A DNA stretch of 64,000 nucleotides from Paenibacillus sp. BSR1-1 (GCF_030403775.1 NZ_JAQMWQ010000003.1:124001-188000); one strand, 5' to 3'; positions 34,906-43,600 are shown, counted from the stretch's first letter. The notes: generated by a model from the sequence alone, not told the origin. A program made the numbers and translations.

Positions 34906-34926
34906 TTCAATGTTAGGAGAGTTCAA

Positions 34927-35883
34927 ATGAAACAGTATGTATTACAGCGATTTTTACAAATGATCGTGATATTATTTGGAACATCTTTTATTATCTTCTT
35001 CTTGTTTGCTATTCTTCCAGGCGACTTCATTGATTCTAATATTAGTTTGACCCCGCAAAGGGCTCAAGAATTAAAGTCTCTTTATGGCCTGGACCAACCT
35101 ATATTACACAGATACTTAAACTGGCTCGGAAATGCTCTTCATGGTGATTTCGGCTACTCATTAAAACATCAGGAAAAGGTGCTATCACTTTTAAATAAAT
35201 ATGTCTGGAATTCTTTTTTTGTTGCCATTTTTGCTCTCATATTAACGTGGTCCATTGCATTATTAACAGGAGTATTATCCGCTATTAAACAATATTCCTG
35301 GTTTGATGGCGCTGTAACATTTTTGGTGTTTGCAGCGATGTCGTTTCCTTCCTTCTTCATTAGTTTGCTCTTTATTAAATGGTTTGGAGTAGATCTTCAG
35401 ATTTTGCCGATTGGGGGAATGATTGAAACGGGCAGTGAAAATACAGGAGTTTCCTATTTACTTGAAGTGGGAAAGCATATGATTCTTCCAGTAACAATCT
35501 TAACACTTTTAAGTGTCGGATCTTTGACCCGATATTTTAGAACAGGAATGCTTGAAGTGATTCGCCTGGATTATATACGAACTGCAAGGGCAAAAGGCTT
35601 AAAGGAACGTGTCGTTATATTTAAACATGCTTTAAAAAATGCGATACTTCCAGCGATTACACTTCTTGCATTTGAACTGCCCGGTCTTTTTTCCGGAGCG
35701 ATTATCATGGAGCAAATCTTCAATTGGCCGGGGGTTGGAAGAATTCAACTAGAATCTGTTAGTTTCCGCGACTATCCCGTTTTAATGGCCTTTACAATGT
35801 TTTTATCTTGTCTGACTATCATTGGAAACTTTTTGGCAGATGTTACTTATGCAGCGGTTGATCCTAGAATTCGGTTAAGATAG
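34927..35883 (+). CDS. Peptide-type ABC transporter permease (DppB/OppB family)
   Basis: A 318-residue permease beginning YVLQRFLQMIVILFGTSFIIFFLF, with the HRYLNWLGNALHGDFGYS loop of DppB-type proteins, the coupling helix YIRTARAKGLKERVVIFKHALKNAILP (EAA motif) and about six transmembrane segments. The ATG at 34927 follows TTAGGAGAG. It forms the pore with the next gene product. Confidence 0.91.
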   Translation: MKQYVLQRFLQMIVILFGTSFIIFFLFAILPGDFIDSNISLTPQRAQELKSLYGLDQPILHRYLNWLGNALHGDFGYSLKHQEKVLSLLNKYVWNSFFVAIFALILTWSIALLTGVLSAIKQYSWFDGAVTFLVFAAMSFPSFFISLLFIKWFGVDLQILPIGGMIETGSENTGVSYLLEVGKHMILPVTILTLLSVGSLTRYFRTGMLEVIRLDYIRTARAKGLKERVVIFKHALKNAILPAITLLAFELPGLFSGAIIMEQIFNWPGVGRIQLESVSFRDYPVLMAFTMFLSCLTIIGNFLADVTYAAVDPRIRLR

Positions 35884-35895
35884 GAGGGAAAACAA

Positions 35896-36819
35896 ATGGA
35901 AACACAAAGCTTACTTGTAAAACAACAAAATTCGAAGACAATCGTTAAATCACCATCTTTATGGAAGCAAACTTACCTTCGATTAAAGAAGAATAAAATG
36001 GCGATGGTCAGCCTGTTTTTTCTGATGTTTATGTTTTTGCTTAGTTTTATCGGGCCGTATTTCTCTCCTTACATACTTGACAGAACCGACGTCGCCAATA
36101 TGAACCAGCCGCCTAGTGCATCACATTGGCTTGGGACAGATAATTATGGACGGGATATTCTGACAAGATTAATGATGGCAGGACAAATATCCTTAACGAT
36201 TGGTATTGCTGCCATGTTCTTATCTATTCTCATTGGGAGCTTACTTGGTGCTATCTCTGGTTTTTATCGTGGTATCGTCGATTTAGTGATTATGAGATTA
36301 GCAGATATATTAATGTCCATACCTGGGTTACCACTATTGTTGATGATGGGCGCCATACTATCTGAATGGAAGGTACCAGCAGAATATCGACTATACCTCA
36401 TCATGATCATGCTCAGCTTCGTCGGGTGGCCTGGTCTTGCCCGTCTGGTGAGGGGGCAAATTCTATCATTAAAGGAGCAGCCTTTTATGCAGGCAACAGA
36501 GGTGCTCGGTTTAAGTGACCGTCGAAAAATATTCCATCATCTTATACCAAACACGGTCCCTATCCTCCTAGTGGTAGCAACCTTAAATGTGGCAGGATCG
36601 ATATTAAGCGAATCGGCTCTAAGTTATCTCGGGCTCGGTGTTGTTCCCCCCACGCCATCTTGGGGAAATATGATGGATGCAGCTAATAATTTTATGGATT
36701 TCAGGAAACGGCCTTGGCTTTGGATTCCACCAGGGACAGCCATATTCCTAACAGTGGTTTCTATCAATCTGCTTGGAGACGGACTAAGAGACGCGCTTGA
36801 TCCAAAATTAAGAAGGTAG
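35896..36819 (+). CDS. Peptide-type ABC transporter permease (DppC/OppC family)
   Basis: A 307-residue permease: N-terminal cytosolic segment, first membrane helix MAMVSLFFLMFMFLLSFIGP, the PSASHWLGTDNYGRDILTRL motif diagnostic of DppC/OppC, an EAA-like loop QATEVLGLSDRRKIFHHLIPN and SALSYLGLGVVPPTPSWGNM. It lies 12 bases after its partner permease, with TAGGAGGG upstream. Confidence 0.92.
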   Translation: METQSLLVKQQNSKTIVKSPSLWKQTYLRLKKNKMAMVSLFFLMFMFLLSFIGPYFSPYILDRTDVANMNQPPSASHWLGTDNYGRDILTRLMMAGQISLTIGIAAMFLSILIGSLLGAISGFYRGIVDLVIMRLADILMSIPGLPLLLMMGAILSEWKVPAEYRLYLIMIMLSFVGWPGLARLVRGQILSLKEQPFMQATEVLGLSDRRKIFHHLIPNTVPILLVVATLNVAGSILSESALSYLGLGVVPPTPSWGNMMDAANNFMDFRKRPWLWIPPGTAIFLTVVSINLLGDGLRDALDPKLRR

Positions 36820-36829
36820 GTGAGGGGTT

Positions 36830-37807
36830 ATGAGTGAAATGTTGTTAGAAGTGAACCATCTTGTCACGAACTTTCATACAGAAAACGGCATCGTTCAAGC
36901 AGTGAATGACGTTAGCTTCTCCATCCGTGAAGGTGAAACCGTTTGTATCGTTGGCGAGTCAGGATGTGGTAAGAGTATAACCGCATTATCTTTGATGCAA
37001 CTCATTCCTGAAAACGGAAAAGTAGAAAGTGGAGAAATTCTTTTTGCTGGTAATAATTTATTGCAATTAACGAAAAAGGATATCCGCCGTCTCAGAGGGA
37101 ATGAGATTGGCATGATTTTTCAAGAACCAATGACTTCTTTAAATCCTGTTTTTACCATTGGAGAACAAATGATAGAGCCGATTATGGAACATCTTTTTCT
37201 AAGTAAAAAGGATGCATATAAAAAAGCAAAAGAACTGATCACGATGTTGGGAATGCCTAATGCAGAAAAAATAATCCAGCTTTATCCTCATGAATTAAGT
37301 GGGGGGATGCTGCAGCGGATTATGATTGCTATTGCCCTTAGTTGTAACCCGAAACTGATTATTGCAGACGAGCCAACAACTGCCCTGGATGTTACGATTC
37401 AAGCTCAAATTCTGGATTTACTTAGAGATATTAAAAAAGAGTTTAAAACATCTATATTGTTAATAACCCATGACTTAGGGGTCGTAGCTGAAATGGCAGA
37501 TTATGTCGTTGTCATGTATGCAGGAAAATTAGTAGAAGAAGGACCTGTTCTTGAACTTTTCGCCGACCCGAAGCACCCTTACACAAAGGGGTTACTCCAA
37601 GCTAAACCTGTAATTGGCGAACGAAAAGAACGACTATACACAATTGCAGGTCAGGTACCTAATTTAACAGATTTAAAAGATGGATGTTATTTCGCTGATC
37701 GATGTGAGCATGTCCAGGGGATTTGCCGTAAGAAACAGCCTGATTTGACGGATGTGGGTCAACATCAAAAGACGGCGTGCTGGCTGTATAAGGAAGGTGC
37801 AAGATGA
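36830..37807 (+). CDS. Peptide-type ABC transporter ATP-binding protein (DppD/OppD family)
   Basis: A 325-residue ATPase with Walker A GESGCGKS, LIFQEPMTSLNPVF-type Q-loop (MIFQEPMTSLNPVFTIG), signature LSGGMLQRIMIAIAL and Walker B IIADEPTTALD. The C-terminal extension has the Cys cluster CYFADRCEHVQGICRKKQPD...ACW found in this subfamily, which can bind an Fe-S cluster in relatives. Its stop overlaps the next start (ATGA). Confidence 0.92.
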   Translation: MSEMLLEVNHLVTNFHTENGIVQAVNDVSFSIREGETVCIVGESGCGKSITALSLMQLIPENGKVESGEILFAGNNLLQLTKKDIRRLRGNEIGMIFQEPMTSLNPVFTIGEQMIEPIMEHLFLSKKDAYKKAKELITMLGMPNAEKIIQLYPHELSGGMLQRIMIAIALSCNPKLIIADEPTTALDVTIQAQILDLLRDIKKEFKTSILLITHDLGVVAEMADYVVVMYAGKLVEEGPVLELFADPKHPYTKGLLQAKPVIGERKERLYTIAGQVPNLTDLKDGCYFADRCEHVQGICRKKQPDLTDVGQHQKTACWLYKEGAR

Positions 37808-38769
37808 GTGATACATTAATAGAAGTTTCTAATCTAAAAAAGTATTATACTTCTTCAAAGGGATTATTTAAAAAACTTAGCGATCCAGTTAAAGCAGTTG
37901 ATGGCGTAAGTTTTACGATTAAAAAAGGGGAAGTCTTCGGACTGGTAGGTGAATCAGGAAGCGGTAAGTCAACCATAGGCAAAACCATATTACGCATTCA
38001 AGATAAAACAGGAGGAGAAGTAAAATATAAGGGACAGGACATCTTTAATCTTTCAAAAAAAGAACTGCGCCATTTACGCGTCCAAACGCAACTAGTTTTC
38101 CAAGATCCATTTAGTTCATTAAACCCAAGAATTCGGGTAGGTGATGCCATTGGTGAAGCCGTGGTGGAACATGGGATTGTTTCAAAACAAGAGGTCCGCG
38201 CGCATGTGCTAGAGGTTATGGAAAAGTGTGGTTTATCCCCTTTCCATATTGATCGGTATCCACATGAATTTTCTGGAGGTCAAAGGCAGCGTATTGTCAT
38301 TGCCCGGGCTATGGCCTTAAATCCGGAATTCATTGTAATGGATGAACCTGTTGCATCCCTTGATGTATCTATTCAAGCTCAAATCATTAATCTTTTTAGT
38401 GACCTCCAAAGGGAAAATGGGCTATCATACTTGTTTATTTCCCACGATATAAGCGTGGTGGAACATTTATGTACGAAAATTGCTATTATGTATTTAGGTA
38501 ATATTGTGGAATTAGCATCAAAAGAAGACCTATTTAATCAACCACTACACCCTTATACGAAAGCACTCCTTTCAGCTGTTCCAATTCCAGATCCGACGGC
38601 TAAAAGAGAACGTATTTTATTAAAAGGGGATATTCCAAGTCCTATTAATCCGCCTTCCGGTTGTAAATTTCGATCAAGATGCCCATCAGCAACTAATTTG
38701 TGTTCAGAAAAAATACCTGAATATCGTGAAGTAAACAAAGACCACTTTGTTGCATGTCATTATGTATAA
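37804..38769 (+). CDS. Peptide-type ABC transporter ATP-binding protein (DppF/OppF family)
   Basis: A 321-residue ATPase: Walker A GESGSGKST, Q-loop VFQDPFSSLNPRIRVG, signature FSGGQRQRIVIARAM, Walker B FIVMDEPVASLD and C-terminal Cys motif CKFRSRCPSATNLC...ACH. It completes the importer as the partner of the overlapping upstream ATPase. The operon is closed by the terminator at 38946-38982. Confidence 0.92.
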   Translation: MSDTLIEVSNLKKYYTSSKGLFKKLSDPVKAVDGVSFTIKKGEVFGLVGESGSGKSTIGKTILRIQDKTGGEVKYKGQDIFNLSKKELRHLRVQTQLVFQDPFSSLNPRIRVGDAIGEAVVEHGIVSKQEVRAHVLEVMEKCGLSPFHIDRYPHEFSGGQRQRIVIARAMALNPEFIVMDEPVASLDVSIQAQIINLFSDLQRENGLSYLFISHDISVVEHLCTKIAIMYLGNIVELASKEDLFNQPLHPYTKALLSAVPIPDPTAKRERILLKGDIPSPINPPSGCKFRSRCPSATNLCSEKIPEYREVNKDHFVACHYV

Positions 38770-38945
38770 CGTGATGACATTCAAATAGTAGGATTTGCTG
38801 TGACTGGAGATGTTTGTATTTTGTTCATAAAGCAAATCAAAATATCAGGCAAAAAAGTGCTGGAAAGCCAGATGAAGGGAACAAGGAAATATAAAAATTG
38901 TTGCCGCCCAATCCAAATAGCCTGGAATGGATGAGTATAATAAAC

Positions 38946-38986
38946 AACCCAATTTCTCCTTTTAATTTTGAGAAATTGGGTTATTA
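38946..38986. terminator. Terminator of the peptide transporter operon
   Basis: AACCCAATTTCTC (38946-38958) and GAGAAATTGGGTT (38970-38982) form a perfect 13-bp stem. It can also act for the minus-strand gene ending at 39068. The remaining sequence between 38770 and 39067 holds nothing else. Confidence 0.85.
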
Positions 38987-39067
38987 AATAAAGAAAAAAA
39001 TTTTACTTTGTAAATTTACATCTTTCTACTTAAGGGAATTAGCAAGGAAAAATTAAACAAATAAGGG

Positions 39068-39319
39068 CTACGCAATCTGAGAACTACACCTTGTACCAAC
39101 TTGTCCTGATTGTAATAAATCATTTAAGGCTTGCTGATTAATTAATTCATATAAATCAGAAGGTGGGTCTAAGAAAATTCCTCTCCGATTAGCAACAGAA
39201 ATAATTATCCCTATTTCATAATACATATTTTTCGTAAGAATACCTTTTTCAATATTATTAATAATTTCATAGTAAAAACGAATTAATAACTCTTCAGGCA
39301 ACTTTTCATAGAAATTCAT
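39068..39319 (-). CDS. Small hypothetical protein
   Basis: An 83-residue protein (NFYEKLPEELLIRFYYEIINNIEKGILTKNMYYEIGIIISVANRRGIFLDPP...). Mostly helical, no signal peptide and no motif of known function. It looks like a conserved Bacillus small protein, but I cannot name a family. Ribosome site GAGGTGAA precedes the ATG on the minus strand. Confidence 0.6.
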   Translation of the reverse strand: MNFYEKLPEELLIRFYYEIINNIEKGILTKNMYYEIGIIISVANRRGIFLDPPSDLYELINQQALNDLLQSGQVGTRCSSQIA

Positions 39320-39768
39320 TTTTAATTCACCTCAAACACCACAATTGTAGGCCTGTTCAATAATTATACTATTAATCGTATATAATTTGTGTAAATATTG
39401 TGTAAAAATTAAAAACATTATGATCTTTTTATATTGAAATGGAATGTTTGATAATCGACTGCACCCTATAACCTAACAATCCACCTTCTTCAGCTAAGGG
39501 TGCAAGAGTTAAAGATTCGAGCTTTCATTGAGGCAGCTTTTCTTATTTAGTTAACGAAGCAGTTTGGTTGAACAATCATTATTAGCTTTTTTCCACAATC
39601 GGGCCAGGTTGTGGAGGATTGGAAAATTTCAGTTCTTAAAATAATAAGATTATTAGAAGAAGGAAAAAGCTGTGTATTTATTGATGTAAATTTATGTCTT
39701 TTATGTAATAAGTATATTTTGTAGAAATATAAATTTACAATTCATACATAGTGAAAGTGGGAATTATA
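39320..39768. other. Intergenic region with repeat copy B
   Basis: AT-rich and without a convincing gene. Besides repeat B (39489-39573), it has a CCACAA...TTGTGG inverted repeat at about 39593-39616. Confidence 0.5.
39489..39573 (+). repeat. Intergenic repeat, copy B
   Basis: Left arm CTAAGGGTGCAAGAGTTAAAGAT is followed by an imperfect AGCTTTC...GGCAGCTTTTC hairpin and right arm TTAACGAAGCAGTTTGGTTG. The first bases of the left arm are degenerate. Confidence 0.75.
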
Positions 39769-40209
39769 ATGGCAACAGGAACACATACAGTAGAAATTCC
39801 AGTAGATGTACAAGCAGTGTGGGATTATGTTAGTGATCTTGAAAAATGGGCAACGACAGTACCGGCCTATAAAGAACATAAAATTATAAATGACAAGCAA
39901 TCTATTTGGACATTTGAAGGTAGTGTGAAAGGTATTAAAAAAACAATACAAGCGAAGGTAGATATTACCGAATGGAATGAACCTTCAAATATTAAGTTTG
40001 TACTAAAAGGTTTATCAGATAATTTTACAGGCAGCGGTCACTTTACTTCAGAAAATGTAAATAGTAAAACAACAATGACTTGTAGGGTGGAAGTCCATGC
40101 AGGCGGATTATCGGGTGCGGTGTTAACACCAATTATTAAATGGGCTGTTCCCAAAGTGGCATCTCGTTTAACAGAATCTATCGCACGTAAAATTGCAGTA
40201 TTCTCCTAG
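39769..40209 (+). CDS. SRPBCC/CoxG-like ligand-binding protein
   Basis: A 146-residue START/SRPBCC-fold protein of the CoxG (carbon monoxide dehydrogenase subunit G-like) family: TVEIPVDVQAVWDYVSDLEKWATTVPAYKE, WTFEGSVKGIKKTIQAKVDITEW and a C-terminal helix VPKVASRLTESIARKI. Such proteins bind hydrophobic ligands; no CO dehydrogenase genes are nearby, so its role is unknown. The ATG at 39769 has AAAGTGGGA upstream. It is a single-gene unit between repeat copies B and C. Confidence 0.8.
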   Translation: MATGTHTVEIPVDVQAVWDYVSDLEKWATTVPAYKEHKIINDKQSIWTFEGSVKGIKKTIQAKVDITEWNEPSNIKFVLKGLSDNFTGSGHFTSENVNSKTTMTCRVEVHAGGLSGAVLTPIIKWAVPKVASRLTESIARKIAVFS

Positions 40210-40253
40210 TTAAAAATCGCTTCATAGGAAAAGATGTTAACAATCTAATTAAT

Positions 40254-40345
40254 GTACTTAAACAAAGGGAGTAAGAGTTTAATATCCAGGGCTGCCATCT
40301 TTGGCGGCTTTCTTCTTGTGCTAACGAAGCAGGCTAGTGAAAAAA
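40254..40345 (+). repeat. Intergenic repeat, copy C
   Basis: Left arm ACTTAAACAAAGGGAGTAAG then GAGTTT, hairpin GGCTGCC...GGCGGC with TTTCTTC, right arm CTAACGAAGCAGGCTAGTG. It lies 45 bases after the SRPBCC gene and doubles as its terminator. Confidence 0.8.
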
Positions 40346-40491
40346 AGCCCCAAAGTATATTTTTACTTGGGGGCATTCCTTTCATTGGGAAGATATTGCA
40401 CTTTCTTAGGTGTAAATATAACTACATCAGAAGAATAGATTTCAATTTTTAAATTGTGTTCGATCGGTTTTGCAAGTTAGAGGTGAAGTTC

Positions 40492-40755
40492 GTGAAATAT
40501 ACTTGTCCTTGTTGTGGGTATAAAACATTAGATGAAGAACCACCAGGAACATATGATATTTGCGGTATTTGTTTTTGGGAAGACGATGGACTTCAATATC
40601 GAGACTCTGATTATGAAGGTGGTGCAAATGAGGTTTCATTAACACAAGCACAACAAAATTTTATTAAATTTGGGGCTTGTGATGAAGGCAGTATTAAGTT
40701 TGTAAGAAAACCAAATCAAGAAGACATTAAAGACCCGAACTGGAAATCGTTATGA
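40492..40755 (+). CDS. CPCC family cysteine-rich protein
   Basis: An 87-residue protein of the Cys-rich CPCC family: YTCPCCGYKTLDEEPPGTYDICGICFWEDDGLQ, with paired CPCC and CGIC motifs forming a likely zinc ribbon, then GANEVSLTQAQQNFIKFGACDE. Members are often found near polymorphic toxin immunity genes but have no proven biochemical role. The GTG at 40492 follows GAGGTGAA. It is a single gene between repeats C and D. Confidence 0.85.
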   Translation: MKYTCPCCGYKTLDEEPPGTYDICGICFWEDDGLQYRDSDYEGGANEVSLTQAQQNFIKFGACDEGSIKFVRKPNQEDIKDPNWKSL

Positions 40756-40785
40756 GTATACATTTGCATATATGATTATGTTTCT

Positions 40786-40875
40786 TATTCAAGTAACAGG
40801 TGCAAGAGTTGAAGATCAAGGCTGTCATTTTGGCAGCTTTTCTTATTGTGTACACGGGGCGGGTTAGTTGAAGAA
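40786..40875 (+). repeat. Intergenic repeat, copy D
   Basis: Left arm TTCAAGTAACAGGTGCAAG then AGTTGAAGAT, hairpin GGCTGTC...GGCAGC with T-rich tail, right arm ACGGGGCGGGTTAGTTGAAG. It lies 30 bases after the CPCC gene. Confidence 0.8.
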
Positions 40876-41140
40876 TCTGTTTTTTCATTTAGGCTGCCGA
40901 GTGTAAAACCTACAGGGAAAATGCTAATAGTTGAATTACGGATAGGGAAAGTGCAACGTCATTATAAAAAAATAAGGCCGGCAGGGGGCGGCGGAACAGA
41001 TACTTCCGCTTTTTTCTCTGCCAATGCTGTAACCACAGGTAAATAGCTTTTGTCTTTATTGCCACTAACCTGTTAAAATTAAAACATACACCACTTGTGA
41101 AACACGGAATGGAAACCCGTTGGATTGCCGAAGGAGAAAT

Positions 41141-41338
41141 ATGAAGGTGATTGGGGGAGAAACGTTGAAGAAACGGTCAAGGTTGCGTAGACGGATTCGG
41201 GAATGGCTAAACAAGAGGAAACAACAGAAAGAAGAGAACCCGCTACCGAGTTTTGTAAACAGTTGGACGAATCGCCATCAGGAAGAATTGGAAAAGCCAA
41301 AAGAATTTTATAAAAATGAAAAACCAACCGAGGAATAA
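41141..41338 (+). CDS. Small basic hypothetical protein
   Basis: A 65-residue, strongly basic protein (KKRSRLRRRIREWLNKRKQQKEENPLPS...WTNRHQEELEKPKEF). No recognised domain. The ATG at 41141 follows AAGGAGAAAT; a TTG at 41165 after GGGGGAG is an alternative and gives a 57-residue product. Flanked by repeats D and E. Moderately confident that it is real because of the ribosome sites and its position between repeats. Confidence 0.45.
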   Translation: MKVIGGETLKKRSRLRRRIREWLNKRKQQKEENPLPSFVNSWTNRHQEELEKPKEFYKNEKPTEE

Positions 41339-41340
41339 TG

Positions 41341-41413
41341 ACGGCTGCGATGCTTCCATAACGAAGGATCGTTTTTTTCTTATTCAAGTAACGGAGCAGG
41401 TTAGTTGAATAAG
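41341..41413 (+). repeat. Intergenic repeat, copy E (left arm degenerate)
   Basis: A CGGCTGCGATGC...CGAAGGATCGTTTTTTT stretch replaces the normal left arm and hairpin. The right arm AAGTAACGGAGCAGGTTAG then TTGAATAAG is close to consensus. Confidence 0.7.
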
Positions 41414-41446
41414 AAAGAGAAAAGACATTCCTTTGGAATGCCCTTT

Positions 41447-41881
41447 CTAACAGATATTTTCTTTAGTAGCAATATCTCTCACAACATCTTCTAATGTAAC
41501 ATTTCTTAAAACCTTCTCCATTGCCAATTGTGCTGCTGTGAATAATGGTTCAATTGTATTTTGGATGTTCCTACCTACGGGACAATCAGGATGTGGACTT
41601 TCATGTATGCTAAACAACTCTTTCTCCTGTACAACATTCACTGCCTTATATACGTCGAACAGAGTGATACAAGATAATTCCTTTGCGAGTTTAGCACCTG
41701 CAATTCCTGGGTGTACCTCTATCAAACCAGCTTTTTTTAGCATTCCCATTAGTTTTCTTATAACGGCTGGGTTCGTGTTAACACTCGTAGCTAAAAATTC
41801 AGAAGATGTTACTCCTTCATTATTTAATTTAATTAGAGCCAATATATGAATTCCTACTGCAAATCGACTGCTGATGGACAT
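41447..41881 (-). CDS. Rrf2-family transcriptional regulator (YwnA-like)
   Basis: A 144-residue Rrf2 regulator with winged helix MSISSRFAVGIHILALIKLN...SSEFLATSVNTNPAVIRKLMGMLKKAGLIEV and the wing GIAGAKLAKELSCITLFDVYKAV. It has a single conserved-type Cys (HPDCPVG) rather than the three-Cys Fe-S ligand set of IscR, fitting the YwnA subgroup thought to sense by Cys modification. It is divergent from the oxidoreductase at 42085, and two matching palindromes lie in their shared promoter region. Confidence 0.88.
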   Translation of the reverse strand: MSISSRFAVGIHILALIKLNNEGVTSSEFLATSVNTNPAVIRKLMGMLKKAGLIEVHPGIAGAKLAKELSCITLFDVYKAVNVVQEKELFSIHESPHPDCPVGRNIQNTIEPLFTAAQLAMEKVLRNVTLEDVVRDIATKENIC

Positions 41882-41934
41882 GTTCAGTCACCACCCCTTT
41901 TAACTAATCCTTATATTATTTTATTTCTTCATCA

Positions 41935-41953
41935 TGTAATTGTTTTGATTACA
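41935..41953. promoter_or_regulatory. Rrf2 operator candidate 1
   Basis: TGTAAT-7 bases-ATTACA is a perfect 6-7-6 inverted repeat 53 bases upstream of the Rrf2 gene start. The 23-bp segment around it matches the second site (42039) in about 18 positions. Confidence 0.65.
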
Positions 41954-42002
41954 AGTTTATTATACCAAAATACGAACAAAATAATATATATTATTTTGCC
42001 TG

Positions 42003-42031
42003 TTGACAAATCGACCACATGTAACTAAAAT
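42003..42031 (+). promoter_or_regulatory. Sigma-A promoter of the oxidoreductase gene
   Basis: TTGACA at 42003-42008 and TAAAAT at 42026-42031 are spaced by 17 bases. The second operator candidate begins eight bases downstream, over the expected transcription start, a classical repression geometry. Confidence 0.7.
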
Positions 42032-42038
42032 GAATACA

Positions 42039-42057
42039 TGTAATTGATATTGTTACA
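42039..42057. promoter_or_regulatory. Rrf2 operator candidate 2
   Basis: TGTAAT-7 bases-GTTACA has the same 6-7-6 layout as the site at 41935 with one mismatch. It overlaps the predicted start of the oxidoreductase transcript. Confidence 0.65.
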
Positions 42058-42084
42058 GATAAAATTTAACTGGAGGGAATATTA

Positions 42085-42948
42085 ATGAAAATTTTAGTAA
42101 CTGGAGCAACAGGAAAATTAGGTTCCAAGGTTGTAGAATCATTGTTGAAATCTGTACCTGTAAGTAATTTGGTGGTGAGTGTCCGAAATCCAGAGAAAGC
42201 AGAAGGACTTCGTAATCGTGGAGTGGAAGTTCGTCAAGGTGATTTTGACCGTCCAGAAACATTAGATAATGCTTTTAAAGGGATTGACCGATTATTAATT
42301 ATTTCTGCCGATGGTGACAATGAAACAAGAATCCAACAACATGCTAATGCTGTCCAAGCAGCTGAACGTGCAGGGGTAAAATTTATTGCTTATACAAGTT
42401 TAGCCAATGCAACAGAAAGCAAAAATTTAATGTCTCCACCTCATGTTGCGACAGAAGCAGCCATCATTAAAACGGGTATCCCATATTCTTTCTTACGTAA
42501 CAATTGGTATTTGGAAAACGAAATTGGAAGCATTCAAGGTGCTATTGCAGGAGCTCCATGGGTAACTTCTGCTGGAGAAGGTAAAGTAGGTTGGGCACTG
42601 CAACAAGATTACGCAGATGCTGCTGCAGCAGTTCTTGTTGAAAACGGTCACGAAAATACAGTTTATGAACTTTCTGGTCCACTTTTAACTCAAGAAGAAT
42701 TGGCATCTGCTCTTGGTAATGTATTGGGTAAAGAAATACCTGTACAACAAGTAAGTGACGAAAAATATGCAGAGATCATGAAAGGTTTAGGTTTGCCTGA
42801 TTTTGTGATTCCGATTGTAGTAGGAATTCAAGAAAGCATTCGCAACGGTTCACTAGAAGTTGAAAGCAATGATTTTGAGAAAGTTCTTGGTCGTCCAGTT
42901 ACTCCAATTAACGAAGCACTCAACCAACTTGTTAATGTAATTTCATAA
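42085..42948 (+). CDS. NAD(P)-binding atypical SDR oxidoreductase (NmrA/QorB-like)
   Basis: A 287-residue atypical SDR: nucleotide-binding loop VTGATGKLGSKVVESLL at 5-21, VSVRNPEKAEGLRNRGVEVRQGDFDRPETL, and the helix LLTQEELASALGNVLGKEIPVQQV typical of NmrA/QorB quinone oxidoreductases. Relatives reduce quinones or act as redox sensors. The divergent Rrf2 regulator and paired operators suggest induction by electrophiles or quinones. AACTGGAGGGA precedes the ATG. Confidence 0.85.
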   Translation: MKILVTGATGKLGSKVVESLLKSVPVSNLVVSVRNPEKAEGLRNRGVEVRQGDFDRPETLDNAFKGIDRLLIISADGDNETRIQQHANAVQAAERAGVKFIAYTSLANATESKNLMSPPHVATEAAIIKTGIPYSFLRNNWYLENEIGSIQGAIAGAPWVTSAGEGKVGWALQQDYADAAAAVLVENGHENTVYELSGPLLTQEELASALGNVLGKEIPVQQVSDEKYAEIMKGLGLPDFVIPIVVGIQESIRNGSLEVESNDFEKVLGRPVTPINEALNQLVNVIS

Positions 42949-42971
42949 ACAAAATAAAATTTACTTAACAG

Positions 42972-42997
42972 AACCGACATCAAGTCGGTTTTTTTGC
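42972..42997 (+). terminator. Rho-independent terminator
   Basis: AACCGAC and GTCGGTT form a perfect stem around ATCAA, followed by a T-tract. It ends the oxidoreductase transcript. Confidence 0.9.
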
Positions 42998-43025
42998 AGA
43001 TCTATAATCCTAAAAAGGAGATTAT

Positions 43026-43256
43026 ACGGTTGGACCTATTGTTCCAAAAGGAACGACATTAACATATCAGCAAAGGGATGAATTAGCATCCTGTTATATT
43101 TCTTGTCTGGAATTAGCAGCTGAAATTGAAGATATAAAAACCGTTGTTTTCTGTGCAATATTAACAGGGGTGTTCGGTTTCACTAAAACAGAAACTGCTC
43201 AGATTGCAGTTACTACAGTAAACCAATGGTTATCGGAACATCCAATTCATTTTTGA
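43026..43256 (+). pseudogene. Hypothetical 76-residue protein whose start codon appears to be ACG
   Basis: An open frame encodes VGPIVPKGTTLTYQQRDELA, CYISCLELAAEIEDIKTVVFCA, FGFTKTETAQIAVTTVNQWLSEHPIHF. AAAAAGGAGATTAT stands correctly placed before ACG GTT GGA, where an ATG is expected, and no other start is available nearby. The codon pattern looks protein-like throughout. Probably a gene silenced by an ATG to ACG change, or one using a rare ACG start. No function recognised. Confidence 0.55.
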
Positions 43257-43600
43257 AAGAATTTTTTTATGTGTTCGGGAATGAGGATTACAGTGTATAT
43301 TTAAATGTTTTTGCTCGATGATTTTCAGGCAAACTTTTTGCGACTTCTCAAACTAGAGAAGTTTTTATTTTGACAGGGTATTGTTTAAAATGAAAGTTTG
43401 TGAAGATATGTACTTAAAGTAACGGGTAGCTTGAGTTCAAGATTGATCGCTGCGGCGGTCTTTTTTGTTAGTTGTGTTAACGAAGCAGTATAGTCGAAGA
43501 ATGTGTTTTCATTTAAGTATTGTAGATGATTTAATAAAAGTATGCTTAACCATATTCAGTAACTTTAAATATAAAAAAATTCAAATCCATAGGGGGAAAG
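43257..43600. other. Intergenic region with repeat copy F
   Basis: Contains a short hairpin ACTTCTC...GAGAAGT with T-tract near 43350-43375, probably the terminator of the 76-residue frame, and repeat F. Nothing else is visible. Confidence 0.5.
43410..43503 (+). repeat. Intergenic repeat, copy F
   Basis: A near-consensus copy: left arm ACTTAAAGTAACGGGTAGC then TTGAGTTCAAGAT, CGCTGCGGCGGTC hairpin region with T6, right arm GTTAACGAAGCAGTATAGTC. The left arm is identical to copy I (48246) over about 27 bases. Confidence 0.85.

Noticed and set aside
34882-34926. Upstream start for the first peptide permease
   Set aside because: It falls inside a strong intercistronic hairpin and lacks a ribosome site. 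The ATG at 34927 has TTAGGAGAG upstream.
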